DNA from: an uncultured Balneolaceae bacterium | Lineage (GTDB): Bacteria > Bacteroidota > Rhodothermia > Balneolales > Balneolaceae | Direction: 5' to 3' | Assembly (NCBI GenBank): GCA_938003885.1 | Contig: CALKWT010000107.1 | Location: forward strand, 1 to 9,629 | Length of the DNA stretch: 9,629 nucleotides | In this document: positions 1 to 5,302 of the stretch, piece by piece | Layout of the letters: each line of letters starts with the position of its first letter | Position numbering within the stretch: the first letter of the stretch is position 1 | Notes under the pieces: model-generated | What the model was told of the DNA's origin: nothing | Databases searched by the model: none | What the model saw: the letters and a program-made list of their open reading frames with translations, nothing else | Made by a program: the position numbers and the translations under genes

Positions 1-1128
1 ATCGATAATAGCCTGACTGATAAAACACCTCTGTCCGATCCCCATCAGTGGCCTCTCTGCACTTACAGACTCGAAATCGTCCTGCGTGGCAAAATGATCA
101 TTTCCCATGAGAATGGAAGATTCGATCGTAGTGCCCCGCCCTATCCGGCTCCTGATTCCGATGATCGATCGTTCGATCCGGCTCGCCTCTATGATGCACC
201 CTTCGGCCACCAGCGTTCGTTCCAGGTTGGTTCCTGTCAACTTAGAGGCCGGCAGATAACGAGCCCGGGTATAGATCGCATTTTCGTTGTGGTAGAGGTT
301 GAATTTGGGAATCGTTTCACAGAGATCCAGATTTGATTCAAAAAATGAACGGATCGTTCCGATATCCTCCCAGTACCCTGAAAACGAATAACTGGTAACC
401 AGGGCCTCATCCTCTATGGCTTTGGGAATGATCTCCTTTCCAAAATCGGTGGCCTCTGGATTTTCACTGAATAATCGAAGAAGTGTCTTTTTGTTAAAGA
501 TGTAGATCCCCATCGAAGCCAGATAGATCTTGCCGGCCTGCTGCATCTCTTCTGATGTGACCGATGCCCATTTTTCCAACTCACTGGCATGCGGTTTCTC
601 GACAAAACTTTCAATATTGCCTTGATCATCAGTTTTCATGATGCCAAAACCGGTGGCATCCTCTGCAGTGACCGGAATGGTGGCCACAGTAATTTCTGCC
701 TCTTTTTCATTATGTAACCGCAGCATCTTACGGTAATCCATCTGGTAGAGCTGATCGCCGGAGAGTATCAGAACCTGTTCGTAATCGAAGTTGGCAATAT
801 GGTGAAGGGATTGCCGGACGGCATCCGCTGTGCCCTGAAACCAGTTTGTACTTTTCGGTGTCTGTTCTGCTGCCAGAATATCGACAAAACCGTTTGAAAA
901 GAGGTCAAAATTATAGGTGTTCTTTATGTGCCGGTTTAGTGAAGCAGAATTGAACTGGGTTAGAACATAAATCTTTCTGATAGAGGAGTTAAGGCAGTTG
1001 GAAATGGGGATATCCACCAGTCTGTATTTACCCGCAATGGGTACCGCAGGCTTACTTCTGTGACGCGTCAGAGGGTAGAGCCGTGTACCTCTCCCTCCGC
1101 CAAGGATAATAGCTATTGTCTTGTCCAT
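1..1128 (-). CDS. glgC: Glucose-1-phosphate adenylyltransferase (ADP-glucose pyrophosphorylase), 3' end outside window
   Basis: Cytoplasmic enzyme that makes ADP-glucose and pyrophosphate from ATP and glucose-1-phosphate, the committed step of bacterial glycogen synthesis. The frame is open from the ATG at 1128 to the left edge, giving 376 codons; family members run to about 420, so roughly the last 45 residues are missing. The nucleotidyltransferase domain shows GGGRGTRLYPLT (residues 10-21), KPAVPIAGKYRL (26-37), GTADAVRQ (99-106), LSGDQLYQMDY with the catalytic-type Asp at 125, FVEKP with the sugar-phosphate Lys at 178, and YWEDIGT. From about residue 270 a left-handed beta-helix region begins. 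Lys34 lies where the fructose-bisphosphate activator lysine sits in the E. coli enzyme, so allosteric control is likely but inferred. The start is secure: an in-frame TGA lies two codons upstream (1132-1134) and other nearby ATGs are out of frame. It follows glgA by 11 bases and is surely co-transcribed. No clear ribosome binding site is visible. Confidence 0.95.
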   Translation of the reverse strand, partial: MDKTIAIILGGGRGTRLYPLTRHRSKPAVPIAGKYRLVDIPISNCLNSSIRKIYVLTQFNSASLNRHIKNTYNFDLFSNGFVDILAAEQTPKSTNWFQGTADAVRQSLHHIANFDYEQVLILSGDQLYQMDYRKMLRLHNEKEAEITVATIPVTAEDATGFGIMKTDDQGNIESFVEKPHASELEKWASVTSEEMQQAGKIYLASMGIYIFNKKTLLRLFSENPEATDFGKEIIPKAIEDEALVTSYSFSGYWEDIGTIRSFFESNLDLCETIPKFNLYHNENAIYTRARYLPASKLTGTNLERTLVAEGCIIEASRIERSIIGIRSRIGRGTTIESSILMGNDHFATQDDFESVSAERPLMGIGQRCFISQAIID

Positions 1129-1139
1129 GATTCATGCAT

Positions 1140-2576
1140 TTAGGTCATTGATCGATACATTTCTAAATAGTTGTTGGCCGATGTGTTCCACGAAAAATCC
1201 AATTTCATAACCGCTCTTCTATTCTTATTAAACTCCTGGGTTGAAGAGTAGAGTTTCGCAGCCCGCCGGATAGCTTCTACGGCATCTTCGAGGGTAAAAT
1301 TATCAAATACAATCCCATAGCCATCCTCTTGCGAAATATCTACCACGCTGTCTGCCAGCCCCCCGATTTTACGGACAATCGGAATGGTTCCGTACCTCAT
1401 GGCATACATCTGATTTAAACCGCACGGCTCCACACGTGATGGCATGATAATGAAATCGCTTCCGGCGTAGATCTGATGAGCCAGGGCTTCGTTATATTCC
1501 AATCTGGAGTCGAAATATCCGAGGTACTCATTTTGAAGGTTTTCAAACTGATGATGAAGAGAAGGATCTCCGGTGCCAAGAATCAGGAAGGAAACTTCAA
1601 TATTTTCATGGTAACATCTCCGGATCAGATCGGGCAGCAGATCAGCCCCCTTCTCCCTCACCAGCCTGCCGATGAAGGAGATCAGCGGACGGCTCTGCGG
1701 TAGTCCGAACTGTTTCAAAAGGGCTTTCTTATTCTTCTCCTTTCCGGACTTGTATCTGCTAAGGGAGTAATTTTCATGGAGAAGAGGATCTTTCTCGGGA
1801 TCCCACACTTCAGTATCAATTCCATTGATGATTCCCAGGCTCTTCTGGCTCTCCTGTAACAGCAGGGACTCCAGTCCGTGGCAGTACTCTTTCAGTTCTT
1901 GAAGGTACCCCTCCGAGACCGTTGTGACCTTCCAGGCGGTCTTGATACCTGTGGCCAATGCATTGAGCTGGCCGTCCCAGTCAAGCAGACCATGTTTTGA
2001 GAAATCAAATGCCGGCAGAAGGGCAGCATCTTTTATTTCGTACCTCCCCTGGTACTCCGCATTGTGAATGGTAAGAACCACAGGGATATTTTGAAGGCAT
2101 TCATACCGGTGACAATGGGCAGTCATAAAGGGCACCAGGCCAGTGTGATGATCATGGACATGGAGAATGTCCGGTTTTTTCTCAAGGTTCCTGATCCACT
2201 CCAGCGCGGCGATCTGAAAACTGAAAAAACGTTCCTTTTCATCCCAGTACGGGTACCCGGAGAATGGATCCAGATAGATGCCGGGGCGGTCAAACCGGGT
2301 GGGTATATCGATCAGGATAAGGTCGAAGCCCAGGTCAGGTTTTACCACTTTATTTACACGATAGGCAAACGAGGAGTTGCCAAAAGGCGCACGTTCCTGA
2401 TGGAGCAGTTCGATCTCCGCCTTCAAAAGCCAATCTGTGCGGTAGTGAGGCAAGATGACCGAGGCGCGATGCCCCAGCCGGTTGATATATTTGGGCAACG
2501 CACCGGCGACATCACCCAGTCCACCCGCTTTGGCAGCCGGATAACATTCAGCAGTTATATGTACAACGTCCATCAT
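1140..2576 (-). CDS. glgA: Glycogen synthase, GT5 family (ADP-glucose starch/glycogen synthase)
   Basis: Transfers glucose from ADP-glucose to the non-reducing end of a growing alpha-1,4-glucan in the cytoplasm. The product of 478 residues matches the usual GT5 length. The N-terminal half is the starch synthase catalytic domain, with KAGGLGDV at 16-23 (the ADP-glucose-binding lysine motif), HVHDHHTGLVP near 138-148, and NGIDTEVWDP near 250-259. The C-terminal Rossmann half has FIGRLVREKGADLL near 300-313, SRVEPCGLNQMYAMRYGT with the conserved Glu at 383, and IGGLADSVVD. All expected motifs are present and the frame is unbroken. Two adjacent ATG codons (2576 and 2573) could serve as the start; the upstream sequence is AT-rich with no good Shine-Dalgarno sequence, so the choice between them is open. 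It is the first gene of a glgA-glgC operon and is preceded by a long leader region with hairpins (see 2608-2626 and 2664-2713). Confidence 0.96.
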   Translation of the reverse strand: MMDVVHITAECYPAAKAGGLGDVAGALPKYINRLGHRASVILPHYRTDWLLKAEIELLHQERAPFGNSSFAYRVNKVVKPDLGFDLILIDIPTRFDRPGIYLDPFSGYPYWDEKERFFSFQIAALEWIRNLEKKPDILHVHDHHTGLVPFMTAHCHRYECLQNIPVVLTIHNAEYQGRYEIKDAALLPAFDFSKHGLLDWDGQLNALATGIKTAWKVTTVSEGYLQELKEYCHGLESLLLQESQKSLGIINGIDTEVWDPEKDPLLHENYSLSRYKSGKEKNKKALLKQFGLPQSRPLISFIGRLVREKGADLLPDLIRRCYHENIEVSFLILGTGDPSLHHQFENLQNEYLGYFDSRLEYNEALAHQIYAGSDFIIMPSRVEPCGLNQMYAMRYGTIPIVRKIGGLADSVVDISQEDGYGIVFDNFTLEDAVEAIRRAAKLYSSTQEFNKNRRAVMKLDFSWNTSANNYLEMYRSMT

Positions 2577-2607
2577 AAACTTTACAACAAAGATTTTTAA
2601 TGCTTCT

Positions 2608-2626
2608 CAACTGGCTAGCCCAGCCG
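2608..2626 (-). promoter_or_regulatory. Short GC-rich hairpin in the glgA leader
   Basis: On the minus-strand RNA, CGGCTGG and CCAGUUG pair as a 7-bp stem with a five-base loop (GCUAG). Two of the pairs are G-U, which form only in RNA made from the minus strand; on the plus strand they would be A-C mismatches. The hairpin ends about 30 bases upstream of the glgA start codon, close enough to affect translation. Any function is inferred. Confidence 0.3.
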
Positions 2627-2663
2627 GGGCCCGGTCAGCTCACTCAATCAGAAGTAATAAAAA

Positions 2664-2713
2664 GATTCTTCCATCTGCAACGCAGATCTGTTAAATGTTT
2701 GTGAAGAAGAATC
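2664..2713 (-). terminator. Terminator- or attenuator-like structure upstream of glgA
   Basis: Read on the minus strand, GATTCTTC (2713-2706) pairs perfectly with GAAGAATC (2671-2664), and the 3' arm is followed at once by TTTTTATT. A second perfect stem lies inside: ATCTGC and GCAGAT around a three-base GTT loop (2687-2673). A stem followed by a T run is the form of an intrinsic terminator. It lies about 90 bases before the glgA start, with no gene upstream on that strand. It could therefore be an attenuator in the glgA leader or the end of a short leftward RNA. The long internal loop of the outer stem makes strong termination uncertain. Confidence 0.4.
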
Positions 2714-2823
2714 CCCCTTTTACCTTCTGTTTCAGTCTCGGGTTAAAGTCAGGATTCAAAGCCGGTATGGAGGGAATCTGTCTCATCCATTCATACATTT
2801 TTTTCCACCGATACGCCTCTATC

Positions 2824-2837
2824 TAAACAGCTGTTTA
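2824..2837. promoter_or_regulatory. 14-bp perfect palindrome, possible operator
   Basis: TAAACAGCTGTTTA is identical on both strands. A second CAGCTG core lies at 2850-2855, centred 22 bp away, about two helical turns. On the minus strand TTGGCG (2847-2842) and TAGATA (2825-2820) flank it with a 16-base spacing, a weak sigma-70-like arrangement toward glgA. A dimeric regulator binding here is inferred; no regulator gene is in the window. Confidence 0.35.
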
Positions 2838-3049
2838 AACCCGCCAAGCCAGCTGAAACTTGCACCAAAAATCTTAATATTCCAAAACATCTTCTAAAAT
2901 GACTGAAGATCGAAATAGAGTGGTGCATTCGCAGGATCGCAGGCCGGCCCAAGAAAAATAATGAGGTATGTAAATCCATTTTATGTTATGTTTAACAGAT
3001 TTTTCAAGTCACATTACTACTGTTTGAATGACAACCTGGTAACATCCCT

Positions 3050-3976
3050 ATGATCACGATTCATGTTGATAAAATTAGAAAGCAGTTCGGCTCGACTGTT
3101 GCAGTAGATGACGCCTCTTTTTCGGTTAAAAAGGGGCGCATTTTCGGATTGCTGGGACCGAATGGTGCCGGCAAGACGACCACAATCAGGATGATAAACT
3201 ATATCATCTTGCAGGATAGCGGCACCATCACGATCAATGGAATGAAAGTGAGTCCGAAGACGCAGAAGATGATTGGATATATGCCGGAGGAACGGGGACT
3301 CTACAAAAAGATGAAGGTCGGTGAACAACTGCTCTATCTGGCCCGGTTGAAAGGCCTGAACAGTACGGATGCCCGGGAAAAAATCAGATATTGGCTGAAC
3401 CGATTCGATGCCAGCGACTGGCACTCCAAAAAGGTCGGTGAGCTAAGTAAAGGAATGAGTCAGAAAATCCAGTTCATTGCGACTATCGTTCACGATCCCG
3501 ATATCTACATATTTGATGAACCGTTCAGTGGCCTGGATCCGATTAATAGTGAGTTGCTCAAGAAGATCATCATTGAGTTGAAATCTGCAGGAAAAACCAT
3601 CCTCTTTTCGACTCACCGGATGGAACAGGTTGAACAGATGTGTGACGACATCTGCCTCTTCAACAATGGAAAGGTTGTGCTCACGGGGAATCTCCGGCAG
3701 GTGAAAAAGGATTTCGGGAAAAATACGGTTCTTCTAGAATTTGAGGGCGATCCCTCCTTCTTGGATCATCTGGAGAATGTGCGGATGAACAATCGTTCTA
3801 ACAACTTTGCAGAGATCCGGCTTCTGAACGATCAGGATCCACAGTCTATTCTTGTTAAGGCGATGGAATCGGTACAGATACAACGATTTCAGTTGGTTGA
3901 ACCCTCACTAAATGAAATTTTCATCTCAACGGTGGGCGAAGACAATATTAAAAATATGGAGGTACTTACAAATTGA
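3050..3976 (+). CDS. ABC-2 type exporter, ATP-binding subunit (NatA/YhaQ-like)
   Basis: ATPase subunit of a two-component ABC-2 exporter at the cytoplasmic membrane. The 308-residue protein has the full nucleotide-binding domain: Walker A GPNGAGKT (36-43), a Q-loop region GYMPEERGLY (76-85) with Glu in place of Gln as is usual in this group, signature LSKGM (132-136), Walker B YIFDEP with Asp156 and Glu157, the D-loop SGLDP (160-164), and the switch His at 189 in STHRMEQ. Residues from about 217 to the end form the C-terminal accessory domain typical of NatA-like subunits. All catalytic residues are present. The stop overlaps the start of the permease gene, so the two are translationally coupled. 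The ATG lacks a clear Shine-Dalgarno sequence. The substrate cannot be told from sequence: NatA-type systems have been linked to sodium export and to peptide or antibiotic export, so no specific gene name is given. Confidence 0.93.
   Translation: MITIHVDKIRKQFGSTVAVDDASFSVKKGRIFGLLGPNGAGKTTTIRMINYIILQDSGTITINGMKVSPKTQKMIGYMPEERGLYKKMKVGEQLLYLARLKGLNSTDAREKIRYWLNRFDASDWHSKKVGELSKGMSQKIQFIATIVHDPDIYIFDEPFSGLDPINSELLKKIIIELKSAGKTILFSTHRMEQVEQMCDDICLFNNGKVVLTGNLRQVKKDFGKNTVLLEFEGDPSFLDHLENVRMNNRSNNFAEIRLLNDQDPQSILVKAMESVQIQRFQLVEPSLNEIFISTVGEDNIKNMEVLTN
3958..3962 (+). promoter_or_regulatory. Shine-Dalgarno sequence for the TTG-started permease
   Basis: GGAGG lies inside the end of the ATPase gene, ten bases before the TTG start at 3973. 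It is the clearest ribosome binding site in the window, where most genes show none, and it decides the permease start. Confidence 0.6.
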
Positions 3977-5265
3977 ATTGGCGGCAGATCTTTCTAGTAT
4001 TACAGCGTGAATACCTTACACGGGTGAAGAGCAAAGGATTTATATGGGCAACGATTCTGGTTCCGATCGGATTCGTGGTCTTTGTGGGGATCGTATTCTT
4101 TATTAGTATCTGGGAAAGTGATACGACCTTTGAGATCGGTATTTTGGATGAGACCGGGGTAATGGCAGAGGCCCTGACTGAACTGAATCCGGCCAGATAT
4201 GTAGATTACAGCTCACTCTCTGCGGATTCTCTTCGATCGCTGGTTCAGCAGGAAGAGATTACAGGGTTTATTCAGATGGATGAAGAGAATATTGAGGCCG
4301 GCAAGAACCTCGAACTGATCTACAGTGGAAGCGGTGGAATTCAACTTCTCACGTCCATTCGTACTGACATGCGGGAGGTAATTCGCCAAGAACGCCTCCG
4401 CCGGGCTAATGTGTCTCCGGAAATTCGTCAGATATATGACGCTTCCATTCAAGTCGATTCCAGGAGGTTGACGCGGACGGGCGATGAGCAGGACGACGAC
4501 ACCATTTTCCTCTCCATCATCGGTATGATTATGGGGATTGTCATTTTTGGTGCGATATTCAGCTACGGAGGATATGTTACGCGGGGCGTGATTGAAGAGA
4601 AGACCAGCCGGATCATTGAAGTCATTGTCTCTTCTGTAAAACCGATTGAGTTGCTGACCGGAAAGATGGCTGGAGTCGGAGCCCTGGCACTGACGCAATT
4701 CACAGTCTGGATCCTTGCCTTTCTGGGCCTCACCGCTGTCATGGGCCCGGTTGCTGCAATGGTGATGGATCCGGCAGAGGGACTTGCCAATACTGAACTC
4801 AGTGAGGCGCAGTCAGAAATCCCTGCTCTACTGGATCTTCCTGCGATTGATACGTCCCTTTTTGTCTATTTTATCATCTTTTTTGTCCTTGGCTATCTGC
4901 TCTACAGCTCTCTGTTTGCAGCGATCGGTTCGGCATCAGACTCTGAAACGGATACACAGCAACTCATGCTGCCGGTTGGTGCACCCATTTTTATCGCATA
5001 CTTTATTATGCTCCACACCTGGCGCAGCCCGGACAGCACACTCTCTGTGGTGAGCTCTATTATTCCTTTTTTCTCGCCGATTCTGATGATCACCAGAATT
5101 GCCATTACGGAGGTTCCATTTTGGCAGATCGGGCTCTCTATTCTGCTGATGATCCTGACCTTCGCCGGAACCATGTGGCTGAGTGCCAGGATCTATAAAA
5201 TCGGAATCTTGAGCTATGGGAATTCCGTCGGCTTTAAAGATCTCTACAGGTGGATCCGGCAGTAA
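3973..5265 (+). CDS. ABC-2 type exporter, permease subunit (NatB/YhaP-like), TTG start
   Basis: Membrane partner of the ATPase encoded just upstream. The 430-residue protein begins with the basic segment REYLTRVKSKGF usual for this family. It then has a transmembrane helix (about 24-46), a soluble outer domain (about 48-177), and five or six further helices (about 178-200, 233-258, 295-318, 331-348, 357-375, 383-403). The family hallmark EEKTSRIIEVIVSSVKP is at 208-224, just after the second helix. The start is a TTG that overlaps the upstream TGA stop as TTGA. A good GGAGG at 3958-3962, ten bases upstream, supports it, and the N-terminal family motif would be lost with any later start. The gene ends two bases from the stop of the convergent gene at 5268. 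Substrate unknown. Confidence 0.92.
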   Translation: MNWRQIFLVLQREYLTRVKSKGFIWATILVPIGFVVFVGIVFFISIWESDTTFEIGILDETGVMAEALTELNPARYVDYSSLSADSLRSLVQQEEITGFIQMDEENIEAGKNLELIYSGSGGIQLLTSIRTDMREVIRQERLRRANVSPEIRQIYDASIQVDSRRLTRTGDEQDDDTIFLSIIGMIMGIVIFGAIFSYGGYVTRGVIEEKTSRIIEVIVSSVKPIELLTGKMAGVGALALTQFTVWILAFLGLTAVMGPVAAMVMDPAEGLANTELSEAQSEIPALLDLPAIDTSLFVYFIIFFVLGYLLYSSLFAAIGSASDSETDTQQLMLPVGAPIFIAYFIMLHTWRSPDSTLSVVSSIIPFFSPILMITRIAITEVPFWQIGLSILLMILTFAGTMWLSARIYKIGILSYGNSVGFKDLYRWIRQ

Positions 5266-5302
5266 ATCTATGCCCCGGATGAAACGGCCATCCTCCGGAT
5301 CC
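5252..5302. repeat. Inverted repeat spanning the convergent stop codons
   Basis: GGATCCGG (5252-5259) and CCGGATCC (5295-5302) are perfect inverted copies on either side of the two stop codons. Nested between them, GGATG (5277-5281) and CATCC (5289-5293) form a second stem with a seven-base loop. There is no T run on either strand, so this is not a classical terminator. It could act as a two-way 3'-end structure for the two converging transcripts. Both arms lie within coding sequence and may be coincidental. Confidence 0.3.

Larger units (their letters stand above)
2577..3049. other. Divergent intergenic region between glgA and the ABC exporter operon
   Basis: A stretch of 473 bases separates the two divergent start codons and must hold promoters for both directions. 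I find no convincing gene: the longest frame (2791-2979, minus, 62 codons) is rich in Phe, Arg and His, resembles no family I know and has no ribosome binding site. Structure is present: a GC-rich hairpin at 2608-2626, a terminator-like hairpin at 2664-2713 reading toward glgA, a 14-bp palindrome at 2824-2837, and a second CAGCTG at 2850-2855. No clear -35/-10 or Bacteroidota-type (TTTG / TAnnTTTG) promoter can be named with confidence. No tRNA-like or recognisable riboswitch fold was identified. Confidence 0.7.

Noticed and set aside
94..629. Short frames on both strands (94-336 plus, 414-629 minus)
   Set aside because: Both are shadows inside glgC, which is open from 1128 to the window edge with all its motifs.
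2064..2600. Open frame of 178 codons on the plus strand
   Set aside because: It lies almost wholly opposite glgA, which has every GT5 motif; the antisense translation shows no domain and no ribosome binding site.
2791..2979. Possible 62-residue small protein on the minus strand of the intergenic region
   Set aside because: No ribosome binding site, no family resemblance and atypical composition; a chance frame in non-coding DNA is more likely.
3443..3457. Signature LSKGM instead of LSGGQ in the ABC ATPase, seen as a possible defect
   Set aside because: LSKG variants are normal in NatA-like ABC-2 ATPases, and all Walker and switch residues are intact.
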